Assembly (NCBI RefSeq): GCF_013373865.1
Contig: NC_050472.1
Location: 7,807,276 to 7,871,275, forward strand
Source of the DNA: Monomorium pharaonis
Taxonomy: Eukaryota; Arthropoda; Insecta; Hymenoptera; Formicidae
Direction: 5' to 3'
Length of the DNA stretch: 64,000 nt
Under the pieces are notes generated by a model. The model was not told where the DNA came from, made no database searches, and worked only from the letters and a program-made list of their open reading frames with translations. The translations under genes were made by a program, and so were the position numbers. Positions 1-13,245 of this stretch are shown here, one piece after another (position 1 is the stretch's first letter; the number at the start of each line of letters is the position of its first letter).

Positions 1-196
1 AATAATAAGTTTTTCTAAAATTTATTATAAGTATATCTTAGGATTATATTATCTAGAAAATATTTTTTACTGAAAATAACCGCCGCTTATTATAACAAAA
101 AAAGTCAATTGAGTATTGGCTTTTTTTGGTAGTAGAATAAATATTTTTCTGTGTGTAGCTTTGAAGAATAGACTATATTTTATTTTACCATAAATA

Positions 197-221
197 TCTC
201 TCTCTCTCTCTCTCTCTCTCT
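197..221. repeat. (TC)n microsatellite
   Basis: About 12 uninterrupted TC units in gene A intron 3. Confidence 0.95.
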
Positions 222-289
222 TATTAATTATGCCTATCACAAAAAATTTCTTTCAAGGCTTGAAAGTTCTAAAAACATATTTAATTTTA

Positions 290-617
290 ATAAACTTTTT
301 CCGAATCGACTAACTGGCAATTCGTTTATTAGATACACAACGTTTCGACCATTGATTTTTCCTCTTCAGGTGCAAATGAGATGTTTAATTACGACATTAC
401 AGTTTGATAATTTCGAACCAACCAAGAATAAAACATGTTATGTCCAACGTTAGTAAAATTGACAATATAAAGCAAATGTAAATTAAGAATACGCATAATG
501 TATATTGCATTACGCAAAAATTATATTATATTACGCAGAAACCTGGTAAATTTCGTCTACCAAGTAACGAGTCAGTGAGATGAATTACCAGTTAGTCGAT
601 TCGGAAAAAGTTTAATA
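290..617. mobile_element. MITE with about 30-bp terminal inverted repeats in gene A intron 3
   Basis: The left end carries AACTTTTTCCGAATCGACTA (from 291). Its reverse complement occurs at the right end, about 590-613, and the pairing extends inward through ACTGG(C/T)AATTC. The interior (about 270 nt) has no coding potential. Superfamily not determined: I cannot identify a convincing target-site duplication. Confidence 0.7.
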
Positions 618-993
618 ATTTATATTATATACCACTGACAAAAAAAGCACATTTTATATATTTAATTTTAATTGCAATAAATTTTCTTCAGCACTTCACA
701 TAATCGTAAATTTAATATGTAAAAAAAATACGTGAAAATAACTTTCTTTTGCAATTTTAACTACAAATTTCTCAAAATTGTAACGTAATGGAGCAATTTG
801 CAAACCGAATTTGTATTTCATTATAAACAACTACAGGAAATAGTTAGGCCCATGCTTTTTTCCTCTTTACTCTGTTATTGTCGCAAAAAAATTTTCATTT
901 TTGCAAGCTAATAACACAAACATGATTGCGATTAAATGTTCAGAATTGATGCGGTTTATTAATCAGAGTCATAATTTACATAATGGTAAATAC

Positions 994-1890
994 CTAAGCA
1001 ATTCGAGAAGTTGCCGTGCATTGCGCCGGATCCGCGAATTGGAAGTAACAGTATCTTTCCGTCGATGTTATATTTCCCTTCAACTTGAAGATGTGGCAAT
1101 GCTACATCCACCAGAAAGAGCATAGTGTTGAAATCGAGTCTTAAACAAAGAAACAGCAATAGTAAGAAATATTAACACAAAAGAAAACAAAGAGAAAAAT
1201 TAATCTCTTTCTAATATCTTTCCAAGTTGCAGTTACATATGTAATTTTGAATAGGTTTCAGTTGCCTACATTTCAAGTTACCCACAGCTTTGTTTGCACA
1301 AAAATTTTGCAAAGGTGTCCGATTGTCTACGTGCCCGATTGCCTATATCTCGATTGCCTACAGCTTCGTTTGCACACACGAAAATAATTAAGGTATAAGA
1401 GTATGATTGCACACATGATATTATTACGTTCATACACATTACACACATGACATTAATACACTCATATAGATTGCACACATGATATTATTGCGCTTATGCA
1501 CATTGCACACATGACATTATTGCACCAATAAGCTAATGAAACAATATTAACACATTGCACATGATATTAATATATTCATACACATTGCACACATGACATT
1601 ATTGCGCATATGCACACATGATATCATTGTGCTCATATACTTTGGAGGCACAATTCCAATAACTTGGGCGCCTTGATTTGACGATGATTTCTGATAATAT
1701 TTTTTATGTTAACCAAAAAATTATATAGATCTTATAGGGCTAACTGCTTTAGTTTTCGAGATAAACTATATTAAAAATAAAAATAAAAGTAAATTAAAGA
1801 TAAGAAGAGAAGTAAGTAGAGACTTCGTTTTGCATGGAAAGTCGCAAACCTATGTAGAACAGTATGAAGCGTGGACACTTCTTTGTGTGG

Positions 1891-1939
<49 letters not shown>

Positions 1940-4900
1940 TGAGGGGGTTGCAAGGATGGACTTTGCCCCCCATCCCGCACCCACTTCGTCGACAGAGATA
2001 TCCTGGAAAGTTGCAATCCATGTAGTACAGTACAAGCGTAGACGTCGTTTTAATCAGATTACTGTTTTAGTTAATGTTAAAATAAATGTATAGAATTCAA
2101 TTGGTGATGTCCGTTTTACATTGTGCGCATCTGGGATTCACTTGCTCTTGCTTACAGAGTGTATGAGCGCAATGATATCATATGTGCAATGTGCATATGC
2201 GCAATAATGTCATGTCTGCAATGTGTATAAATGTATTAATATCATGTGTGCAATGTGTTAATATTGTTTTTTTAGCTTATGTGTGCAATGTGTGCATGTG
2301 CGCAATAATGTAATATGTGCAATATGTATGAACGTATTAATATCATGTGTGCAATGTCCATGTGTGAAATAATGCCACGTGTGCTATGTGTATGAGCAAA
2401 ATAATATCATGTATGCAATCGTACTTTTGTACCTTAATTATTTTTGTGTGTGCAAACAAAGCTGTAGGCAATCAAAGTGTAGGCAATCGAGCATGTAGGT
2501 AATTGGGCACGTCTGCAAAATTTGTGTGCAAACGAAGCTGTAGGCAATTTGGATTGTAGGCAAATGAAACCCCCCCCCGTGATTTTTCTCCCATTTATAA
2601 AAATAAAATTATTAACTTGCAATATATAAGTCTTTTAAAGCGATGCAACCGGGTTATCATTTTCTGTATCTCAATTAATTTCCAATTTAAGACCAATGAA
2701 AAGAGAACGTTGTACATAGATTTTATTATTTGTTACGACTTTTGTTACGATTGTATTGCGACGTGATATGCATTAAATTTTATTTAATATATACCGGATG
2801 ATTCTTTGATTTTTTTATATATATATATGTATATGTGTGTGTATATGTATATAAATTGGGTGATTCAGAACGACTCAGGTGTTCTTGCAATGACATATTC
2901 CTGAGTTAATTCTCAGATAATTTTTACTTTACGAAAATTTTATCCAAAGCTTACATTTTGAATCATTAAATAAGATAGTTATCGAATCACGGGAGGCGTA
3001 GAGAAGATAAGTAGGGGCAGTTCGATCACCATCTAACATGGGTGATTACAAATTCGATGTCTTCACACTGCTTGACTGATAAATAATTTTTACCGAGAAT
3101 AAACAACATTTTACATATAACACTTCACATGTAACAAACCCATAAATATCGATAGGTTAAAGTTTTTTTTCTTTCTTTTTGTACAACATCGAATTTACTC
3201 ATGCACTTGATCGAGTAATTTATAAATCTATCGATTCATTACACATTAATCAGTAATGTCAGAGTAAATCTTTTTGTGACTTATTTTTATCAAGAAAAAA
3301 TTTTGATTACGTTAATTGCAGATTACGCAATTATTGTAATTAATAAAAAAATTGTTGTCTTTTACAAAATGTATCACGTATTAATACTTTTACAAACTTA
3401 CACACACTCACACAGAAACAAATTTGTTTGTTGTTATTAATTACTACCGGTTAATTATTTAGCGACCAAAAATTACTCGAGAAAAACGCGTTTACACAAA
3501 GCACGTAACTCAACGCGGAGACTCAATGTCAGCAAAACGAATTAAGGGGATTCTAAAATCATCTGTTTTACCGACATTTTGTTCAATCATTTAGTTTTGA
3601 ATTGAATTTACAGAATTGAAAATTCTTTTACGCGTTTAAAGTACTCACACAAATAATCCGAGGACAATTAGATCAAGACTAATATTTAAAAAAATTTTTA
3701 AAGTTTATTTATTTATAAAAATATTTGCTTCAATATACAAGTTATGCAGCTTACAAATAAATACACCGTAGTTTGGAATAGATTGAGGAATAAAATTATA
3801 TTCGTCAAATTACAATTACAAGCCATAAAAAAAAAGTTATTTACTGGATCAAATTTTGTTCGTTTAAATGCTTTCACTACAGATTTCTTGGTTTGATCCA
3901 ATAAATAACTTTTTTTTTACGGCTTGTAATTGTAATTTGATGAATAATATTCTTATTCCTCAACCTATTCCGAAGTGTTGTGTACCATTCATGTATGTAC
4001 GTATAAGTTACATAACTTGTATTTTGAAGCAAATATTTTTATAAACAAATAAACTTAAAAAATATTTTTGCATGTTTGGTCTTGATTTAATCGTCCTCAC
4101 GTTTATTTGTGTATGTACTTTAAACGTGTAAAAGGATTTTTAATTCTGTAAATTCAATTCGAAACTAAATGGTTGAATATAATGTCGATAAAATAGACTT
4201 CTTGAACAGCATTAAGTGTAAATCTGTCGATAACTGTAGTCGGTAAATTAATTATTCTGCTTCGAAGTATCATATATATGTATTGCTAACGTCCGATTGC
4301 ACTAACTCAGTCTTTATTTATTAAAAAAAGATAAATCTCGCTTAAATCCAAAATAATATAGGTGGTCTAAGTTAAGTAGATAATGTTAAAATGTTAAGCG
4401 TCTGCCTGTACATTAAAAGTGTCGATTTTTTAATAATAATTTATTGCAAATTCAAAAAAATATTCCTCGTAGATAAAATATTTGGTTGCTCTGAAAAGGA
4501 CAGATTAATTTTGTTTTTATAATATATGTCCGAAGTGTCCGCCATTCATTGTTCATTATTTTTTAATCTAAATTTTTTTAAATAAACCGCGGAATGATTT
4601 ATTAGGTAGTGATTAATATGTAAAATGAATCGACAGATTTATAAGTCACTCGATCAAGTGCGTAAGTAAACTCGATGCGTGTTGTGTGACAAGAAAGAAA
4701 AAACTTATCAGTATTTATGGGTTTGTGACATGTGAAGTGTTACATGTAAAATGTTGTTTATTCTCGGTAAAATTATTCATCCGTCAAGCAGTATGACGAC
4801 ATCGAATTTGTAATCACCCGTGTTGGATGGTGAGTCGCGCCGCCCCTGCCTACCTTTTCTATGCCTGCCGTGATTTGGTAACTATTTTATTTAATAATTC

Positions 4901-7900
4901 AAAAAGTAAGCTTTAAGTAAAATTTTTTTAAAGTAAAAATTGTCTGAGAATCGACTCAGGAATATGTCATTGCAAAGACACCTCGGTTGTTCTGAATCAC
5001 CCTGTAGATACATGTTAAGGTTGCAGTTGGTAATTTATCTTCCATGGTAAAAAGTTAGGACAGTCATTAAGAATCATCCTGTATATGTAATGTAAGATTT
5101 TAATTAGAATGCGCTTGTTTTCTAATTATTACAGAACTGCATGCAATAAATTACGCTTAATTCCTAGAGAATTATTTTCCTTATAAGTTTTTAGCATTAG
5201 TGTCAAGCTATAGCACAATGTGGCAAAGCGTCATAAAAGCAGAATGCATTCCATACATGGATATCTTGATGAATATACACGATATACATACAATCATTGG
5301 ATTACTAAACCTCTTTCACAGTTCTCATACGTGAGAAGTCATTAATGATAACTGACAATTTCTATGCATAGCGTCAAATCTTTTTTATTGTTTATTGTAT
5401 TACTACGCTATTGTAAGTTTCTCTCTTTTTATTTCTTTCTCAGCACTCAATGTATATTGTTTAAAAACTGTTTTTCTCAAATTTTGCATGCTATATAGTA
5501 GCAAGAAATGTCGGCGATTATACCGTTTCCGTTTGATTTTCTGGTGTTTATAGATTATTTATCTTTTTTCCTTTCTTTAAGAAATAGGCACGATTATTGT
5601 CGACACTCTGTGGATGCACTTCGAGTGTTTATGTCATGGTCGTCTGTGTACGGAATACAAACTACATCGTCCGTTCCTCAATTACACTTTACAAATTGCA
5701 TACTTTTCTTTAAATTATGCGTAATTATGCGTTTCCTTTGAATTAATGGATTTATTTTACTGTCATCTGTGCGTAAAAGTAAATTAATTTAAAGTAAATT
5801 AATATAAAAAATAAATGTATTTATAAAAAAATTTTATATTTTAAAATATATTTTAAATAAATATAAAATATATTTTGTAGTTAGCTTTTTAATATTTTTG
5901 TATGTCTTTATATATGTATAATATTAGCATATAATTTTAACATTTTTTTCTAAATTATATTTAAAAAATTATACAGTTCCATATATTTAAAAAAATATCG
6001 ATAACGTTAATCTCTTTTAAAAAATGCATACTATAAAAAATTAGTGATTACGTTATTCTTTTTCTTACATTTTTTGTTAGAAATATTTTTTTCAAAAATA
6101 TTTTGTATTTAGAATATAAATATTTTTTTATCTTATATGATCATTGTATGTTGTTTTCGAATTGTCAGACTGTATATCATATATGTCACAAGTCAACGAC
6201 AGCAAGAATATCATGTGGACATAATCATCTCTGCATAATGTTATATAATCTAACTAAATTATATGATCATCAAACGGTGATACAGCACAGTCGTATCAAT
6301 TTAATATTACGTATAAATTTGATATTAAGTAATCCGTGGCTTAAAATTTCATGCAAAATGATCTCTGGAAATGACTATACGAATAATATTTTTGCAAAAT
6401 TACTTTACTCGCATAATCGCGGAAATCATTGCATTTTCTCTCTCAACACGCTCGTTTAAAAATAGAAATAAAATTATACATCGGAAGCGTTTTGTAAGAT
6501 TTCACAGCAACTTGAATCTTATTACGTCATTTGTATTATGTTGTTTTTATAGAAAAGTAGACCATTCAGTCAAAAAAGTAAAAACTTTCTTATTAAGTTT
6601 TATTTAACAAAAATTCAATTAAACTAAAACTTATAATTACTAACATATCTGATGACAAAAATTTAAAAAAATTATACCGCATAAAAATGTTATTGTTACT
6701 TTACTGTTTATTGTTAATTTACTTGTTACTGATAATCTAGCTAGTTACACAAATGTAACAAAAATGAATTACATCTATTACATATTTATTTTGATCTTAC
6801 TTTTTTAGAAATAGATTTTGTACTTCTAAAAAGTAGAAAATAATAAATAAACGATAAAAATCTAAAAATTTATTCTTATTTATATTAAAATGTAAGTATA
6901 CCTTATTTTAATTACTTATATACAAAAATGTTAAATATTATTTGATTCTTTACATAACCCAAAATAATTTTTTTATATCATCTTTTTATATTTAGAGAAT
7001 TAAAAAATTTTTCTATTACTCTTTTCTTTATTTTAACTATTTTTTGTAGTATTGTATTATTATTTCACAGATATATTGCGATGTTTACATCTTTTAAAAC
7101 TGATTTGTGCAAGCTATTCTGCAATGGATAGTATTACTTTCTTTTATACTTACTTTATCTTCTTAACATCAAAATTGCTAGCACCATACGTTTCGACGTC
7201 AGATGCCTGTACTTGTATACTGCTCGTTGGAGCAAACGTCAATTTTTTTAATTTGAGAGGTTCCAATGACGGGATGCTGTATTCTGGTACGCCTGTCTTA
7301 AGATACGGGTTCAAATACTCTATGCTTTCCTCGACACATTTCTCGTAATGCGGCTCACGGGTGTCGCAAATGTGCAGAAATTCGGCTGCAAACATATTGA
7401 AACGTATCGGATAATTGATACAAATATAAAAACAAAGAAGATATAATAATCAGTTGTATTTATTTTAAATGACCTGTTATGCTGATCATCTGTATCACGT
7501 TTAGATTTCTATTTATAAATAAAACACGATACATTTATATACTGCGTAACGTTCTTTTAATAATACATTTATATGCTCTATGACTTTCGATCAAGAATAT
7601 AAACTTAATATTTACCTCTTTCAATATCTAAGGTTAGTATAATAATTATTTTTTTATTTTACCTTAGACCAAGTTAAGGTATTTAGTTATGTAGGACTTA
7701 AGTTATGTTTTAAAACGTTAATACGACTTTGGTTGATAGTATCTTAAAATACTATTTAAGATAATCTTAAATATCAGAATTTACTATGAATATTGGCTTG
7801 ATAAACATATTTAAATCAACATAACGTAAGTTTAGTTAATTTTCAACTAAATTAATTAAAGAAACATATATGTATATCTGTCTTTCTAAGTCAATTTTTA

Positions 7901-10702
7901 CTTTTCATGCAATTTCTCTGACATTTTTCCGACATATTTTCCGACATTCAAAAAAACATATAATAAAATTAAATATTTATATAAATAAAATAAAATGTGA
8001 ATTAAAAATTTATGTGTATCATCATCATATGTATTATTATTAAACACAAATTCACAGGCTCTTATTTGATCTCATTTTTAAATCGGTAAAAATACCGATA
8101 AAATTTTTTAAACGTGATAATAAATGTAATCATATTTTAAACGCACTTTTATAATTTTAAATATAGATCCCTACAAAATGTAATTTTATAGAATAAATCT
8201 TATTCTGAATATTTATATCATTTCCGGTAGATGTACCAGAGGAGAAAAAGGGATTATAAACTACTATTTTGTTTTACTTATATAATTTCAATCAGTGAAC
8301 ATATAATAATTCTAATCAGTACAAGTTTGTTATCCACAAAGTTCTACCAATCATGTTATAAACAGAAATTTTTTAGATTTACATAACAAATATAATTAAC
8401 AATTTAAAGGAGGAAAAATATTGTGATTATAGAACTTGTAGAAGGGTATAGAACCTTATTGACAAATACTTTTAAAATTAATTTTTCTTTTTTAAAAATA
8501 AAAAATTGATTATTTGTTCTTTAACGGATTTTGCACGTTAATATCCCCAAAATATTAATATCTTTTAAATACAAGATCACACAAAGTATCAAAAATGTAT
8601 GTAAAAAATTCTTTGGTTTTTGCAATTTTAAACATTGTAGAAATATTATAAAAGTATTACAACAAATGATATATAGTTAATACGCATCTTACGTAAAGGT
8701 ATATCCAAATTACATGTAAAGAAGTAATTTCAATAATCATGTCTAGAATTCAAGATAAAGTATGAGTATCGTAAATTCCATAATCACACATCTAATACAT
8801 AACAGTCTTCTTTTCTGTATTAAATGTGCCTAGGTTGATATTTATCCAACATAAAGTGCATTATATAGTTAATTCTAATTATGTTATATTGGTCTTGTTT
8901 TTTAATAAATAAAATAAATTAAAATAAATAAAATAAAACAATAAAATGAAATAACTAAAATATAAATAAAAGATAAATAATAAAATTAAAATAAAACATA
9001 AATTAATTTAAAAAATGATAAAAAATAAAAATAAATGCAATAATTTGTAAAATAAAAATTTACTGCTTGTTTTATTTTATTTCTTTACTATTATTATTGC
9101 TGGTCAAGTTATAGAAATAGTAGAACAATAATAAAACAATTTTTTTTTAATATAAAAGTTCGAAAGTGCATTTTGTTTTATGCAGTAATTATCTTTTGAC
9201 AAAAATGTCCTTCACGTACGTAACTACTTCATATTTTTCATTGTTATCAAGAAACAGAATAAAATAAAATTTATAAATTTAACTTGTAGAGCGTTGCTTG
9301 ATTGACTATTTTGTGGTCATAGTGCAAGAAGTGCATAACACAACGAAAAAACAGCTTAGTAATAATTAATAGTAATAAAGTTTAGATTAATAGTTATTAA
9401 GCTTTGATAAAATAATTTTAACTAAATATTTAGTTAATATAATAATAAATATTTAGTAATTATTTGATAATCGTTTAACGCTTGGTTACTATTATTATGT
9501 TTGGTTACTTTTAATATAATTACTTAAAAGTGAGAATAAGCGTAACTTATAAAGAGTGGCGCTCTTATAATTTTATTTATTTTTAAAATCGGTATAAATC
9601 TGCATGTAAAAGTGAAATGAAAATATGGACTGAGTATATTTTATGCAAAAAGCTATTTTTTGTCAAAATTATATTATAATTAAAGAAGAAATAGAAATTT
9701 CTTTTTTCTTTATATTGCAACACATTAATTTTATAAAAAAAGAAATAATGCCAAAATAAGCAAAAATTTACATACATTTACATTGAAGAATATACTTTTT
9801 TACGTAAAGAGCAAATTAAATAAATTGAACATCTTTTGTTAAATAAAATAAGTATAAATTGTTTGAAATCATTAAATTGCTTTAATCTATAATTTATGTT
9901 AAAATTAAAAATACATGTTTATAAATTTAACATTTTAATAAAACATATATTTTAATTATAAACTTAATTAAAATATGGATATGTGTGTGTGTGTGTGTGT
10001 GTATTTTAATTTTTTAAATATTTCATGTTAGACTTTTCTCTATCTTGTGTTAGAATTGTTTTAAAATAAATTCTGAAAAAAATTATTAACCGCAATAGAT
10101 TAATTTTAATGGTATGTAGTGATGACAGCTTAAATCGTGTACATGAGTACAATTTGAATAACAAGTATATTCAGAGATCTTAATTGAAGTGCTGACAACA
10201 AATATTACACCAATGACTTGTAACATTTAATTATTTGATAGCTTGCTTGCATAATAGAATAATAACACTGCACTAGCATATCAACATAGGTTTAACAAAT
10301 GATAAATATTGCAAGTCATATAAAATTAATTTTAAACAGTTTTCATTCTATTGACACTTTAATTCGTTAAGGATTTATTTGTTAAGAACTTAAGAATTTT
10401 AATTTGTTAATATTTAATATTTGAATAGTCGCGATGTTAAAAATTGACAATAATTAATAAACAAAGGTTTTTTTTAAACAATATTGATATGAGGAGTATG
10501 TAACCCAACCCAGGTACTAAATATTTTTATTTATTTATACTAATAAACAATACAACCAATCACAAACATTTTGATCTTATTATTAAATCATTATTAGAGT
10601 GTATCGTTATAATTTAACTATGAATTTATTAAAGTCACATTAACATATTCATCTGTATGTGTTTAAGATGACAAATTAAATAAGATTAAAATAGTAAATC
10701 TT

Positions 10703-10752
<50 letters not shown>

Positions 10753-12150
10753 TTTGCAATCTAATCAGGTTCAATTTCTTCTGATTAGTTTATTTGATTT
10801 ATCATATGTCATTCTAATTATTTTAAAGTTTTAATATTTAGTAATTTAATGCATTTATATTTTAGTTTACAAATTATCAATAATAATTTAATATTGAAAA
10901 CAAAACGTTTATAATTGATTGTATATATTGTTAATTATTATAAATATAATTTTTTATATTGTATTATTATATAACATTTTTGTAGTATAATATTTAGTAT
11001 ACACCTGGTTTGCTAAACACGGAGAAAAATTATTTATTATTATAGTAAATTTTATGCTGCTGTAGCAAAATCTAATTTATTATGCAATGTGCACAGCAAA
11101 AAGATTAATTAATTCCGAGTATTAATTACTAATAAATTAATCTTGGAATATCCAAAATATAGAGAAAATTTTTACCATGTATCCCACAAAAATTTCAAAA
11201 CACATTGACAAAAGACATTTTACATTTATATCTACAATGGATTTCAGTTTCTGTTTAAAATAGGTTTTTTATTCAGTAATTTTTTGCTAAATCCCTTTCA
11301 AAAGGTTCAAAATAACAAAAATTCAATTATCATAACCTCAACGCCAATAAATTAACATTACTCCTGAATAAATCTCTCAAATTCTTTACTTTTATATTAA
11401 AAACTTTTGGTAAAATGTATTTTTTTGTTTATTGTAAGATCCCTGTTTTTGTAAAACACATAGTATATTGCAAATTGCATTATCTTGTTAGTTTTGTTGA
11501 TAGTATTAAGATACCCTATTAGAAATATTATCTTTTAAGATTTTTAAAACAACAGTATATAGAAATACAAAGCGCTTAGGACATAGAAACTCTTCCGTAA
11601 AATTATCTTTAATAAATTACATTTTTATTTTAACACTAAAAATTTTCCTCACACTTCTAGATATTCCAAGGTTTATTTTTGTTAAGTATACACTAATTTA
11701 CAACGTTTCAAATAAGTTTGTCGTTTCGGCGAAAGGCGGGAAAACGGAATTTTTTAACATTGTCTTTTCCTCAATATTTCTCTCAATGTTTACATAATTA
11801 TTAGTAATTCTGTTCTAAAAGCAAAAATATTTGCTAAAAATATATTACTTTGTTTTTACAGTAAATTAATCTAATTCAAAAGACTTAACAATTTTTTTTG
11901 TTTTAACAACAAGACAAATTCTGTTCTATACCGAAAGAAATGTTTCGTGCTAGCATGCAGAGCTTTAATTCATATGGGTAATAAAATAATATTGTTATGT
12001 TAATTACGTTTGTAATTAATACAGTAATATTAATACAAAACATTTTTTGTTGTGTAATATTTTTTACTTACGTATATCTCGTGCATATATCACGCCGTTC
12101 ATCACTACGACCAACAGGCTTATGATAAAAGTTGCCTTCGCTGATGCCAT
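994..12150 (-). CDS. Gene A: takeout/JHBP-family secreted protein, 5' part only (3 exons visible, continues past left edge)
   Basis: Exons are 12150-12072 (ATG, 26 codons plus 1 nt), 7385-7154 and 1139-994, giving about 152 codons of an expected 240-250. Donors are GTAAGT, GTAAGT and GTATTT; the acceptors end TTTGCAG and TTTAAG; phases 1 and 2 join correctly. Residues 1 to about 23 form a hydrophobic signal peptide (FIISLLVVV core). A Cys-X9-Cys pair at residues 33 and 43 (CDTREPHYEKC) is typical of the JHBP/takeout fold. It is followed by LNPYLKTGVPEYSIPSLEP, the family's 'PYL..G(I/V)PE' segment. Exon 3 carries the central beta region ending KILLLPIRGSG, also very typical. The C-terminal helical exons are not in the window: the 993 nt left of exon 3 look like intron and contain a MITE. 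Introns are long (4.7 and 6.0 kb). Family role: extracellular carriage of a hydrophobic ligand; which ligand is unknown. The start codon was chosen because it begins the signal peptide. Confidence 0.87.
1254..2571. mobile_element. 1.3-kb foldback element with about 390-bp arms, in gene A intron 2
   Basis: The left arm (1254 to about 1640) and right arm (about 2158-2571) are reverse complements. Both ends carry GGTTTCA(G/T)TTGCCTACA, then repeated 'GATTGCCTACA' and 'CGTTTGCACAC' blocks. Inside each arm is an array of degenerate units containing CACACATGATATTATTGCGC. The centre (1640-2158) holds a CA microsatellite (1892-1935) flanked by diverged direct repeats at about 1834-1876 and 2002-2044. 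No transposase. Probably a non-autonomous foldback DNA transposon; superfamily unknown. Confidence 0.75.
2794..5081. mobile_element. 2.3-kb near-complete palindrome (long foldback element), in gene A intron 2
   Basis: Arms of roughly 1.06 kb (2794-3852) and 1.19 kb (3892-5081) are inverted copies around a spacer of only about 40 nt. Landmarks pair in order: GGATGATTC / GAATCATCC at the tips, GGGTGATTCAGAACGACTC / its complement near 2858 and 5003, CCCATAAATA(T/C) near 3139 and 4720, and TTATTTACTGGATCAAA at the centre. The tips are flanked by TATA on both sides, compatible with a TA-type duplication (Tc1/mariner-like). The two tips differ beyond about 60 nt, so another end may be nested. No coding region. 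Confidence 0.8.
7386..12071 (-). other. Gene A intron 1 (4.7 kb)
   Basis: AT-rich and without coding support; it holds the CA and GT microsatellites and A/T-rich low-complexity stretches (for example 8880-9060). Confidence 0.8.
10705..10750. repeat. (CA)n microsatellite
   Basis: About 23 CA units in gene A intron 1; a shorter GT run is at 9982-10002 in the same intron. Confidence 0.95.
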
Positions 12151-12302
12151 TCTTCACGGAATTAAGAAAAACGGGCAGACAGGAAGCTCAACAAAAGTGC
12201 CTTCCGGCTGTAGATAGCGACGAGATTCGACGACGGGGTTGCTAGACCGACGTCGCTGAACCTACGGCGACACGGTGGTCCGAGGATGGTCGGGCTGGAA
12301 AT

Positions 12303-12335
12303 GTATGATCCAGATGGCAATCCGAACGTCTTATA
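12303..12335 (-). promoter_or_regulatory. Probable core promoter of gene A
   Basis: On the minus strand TATAAG begins at 12335. An initiator-like TCATAC with its A at 12306 lies 29 nt downstream, giving a predicted 156-nt 5' UTR. The surrounding 150-200 bp are clearly more GC-rich than the flanks, as is usual for the 5' ends of genes here. Confidence 0.5.
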
Positions 12336-12845
12336 ACAATGACCGTCACTCCCTCTCCGCCATTCGTTATCCGTCACAAACGAAATCAAAGTCATTATTG
12401 TTACTTGAATGATACCTGGCCTCTACGTATTCGCAAAAAAACATACGTGCCCGTCGCAAGAACACGAGAACGCGAGTATGTATAGGTGAACTTGTGACGT
12501 ATATATATGCACTTTATGCAGATATTGACGGCCCACAGACGATTTCTTTTTTCTTCATGAAACGATATTACGGATGTTGCCTCGGTTTCGTATCTCATGG
12601 ACTTTTGAAAGTAAAAAGGAAATGGCAAGGTTGGAAGATGTTTAATTGAACAGGTAATATTATGTGTGACAATCTGTGACAATCGTTAAAGAGAAATTAA
12701 TTTTTTATTATGTCGTCATTGAAATTTAAGAATTCGTCGATTTTCCTTAAATAGGAATACCTAATTTTTTGCGTATTGCATTTAAGGATACAATATTAAA
12801 CTCAATATTATAAACTTACTTAACATTACTGTGAAATTGACTTGA

Positions 12846-12932
12846 GAATTGGCGACTCGTTTTGCCAGAATTTTATATTGATCAGACCTTCGCATTGAAG
12901 GCCAAGGGTAAAAGTTACCAGGTAAGGTCAAA
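12846..12932 (+). pseudogene. Doubtful exon-like fragment, WRLVLPEFYIDQTFALKAKG
   Basis: A GC-richer patch reads open in one frame and ends with KSYQ before a donor-like GTAAGG. The pattern 'v.LPe..i......lk.kG' weakly recalls the middle strand of JHBP proteins. It is on the opposite strand to genes A and B, has no good polypyrimidine tract upstream and no partner exons. Confidence 0.15.
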
Positions 12933-13190
12933 CTTTGGTAATGTTACTAGACTTACGTTCACACATTGCACTTTCTGTACGCAGCATCTTTGTTTTTCCT
13001 CTTTTAAATGTTAAAATATGTATTTCTCTTATGGTTTCCAAGTGTAAAATTTTTGGAAATTATAATGCTCTTATAGAAGATTACAGTGGTCATAGATGAA
13101 ATTAAAAGACATTTTCTCATAGAAAAAGATATCTCAATAAACCATAACTTTCATAGCGCATTAAAGAAAAAGTATGAAAGAGAGAAAGAG

Positions 13191-13194
<4 letters not shown>

Positions 13195-13241
<47 letters not shown>
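13195..13241. repeat. (AG)n microsatellite
   Basis: About 23 AG units preceded by a degenerate purine tract, between genes A and B. Confidence 0.95.

Positions 13242-13245
<4 letters not shown>

Larger units (their letters stand above)
1140..7153 (-). other. Gene A intron 2 (6.0 kb)
   Basis: Over half is occupied by the two foldback elements at 1254-2571 and 2794-5081. From 5090 to 7150 I see only AT-rich sequence without supported coding or RNA features. Confidence 0.8.

Noticed and set aside
1771..2093. ORFs rich in Thr-His or Cys-Val
   Set aside because: Produced by the CA repeat inside the foldback element.
6103..6607. Two overlapping plus-strand ORFs (118 and 78 aa)
   Set aside because: AT-rich composition, no signal peptide or domain, no splice context; consistent with chance.
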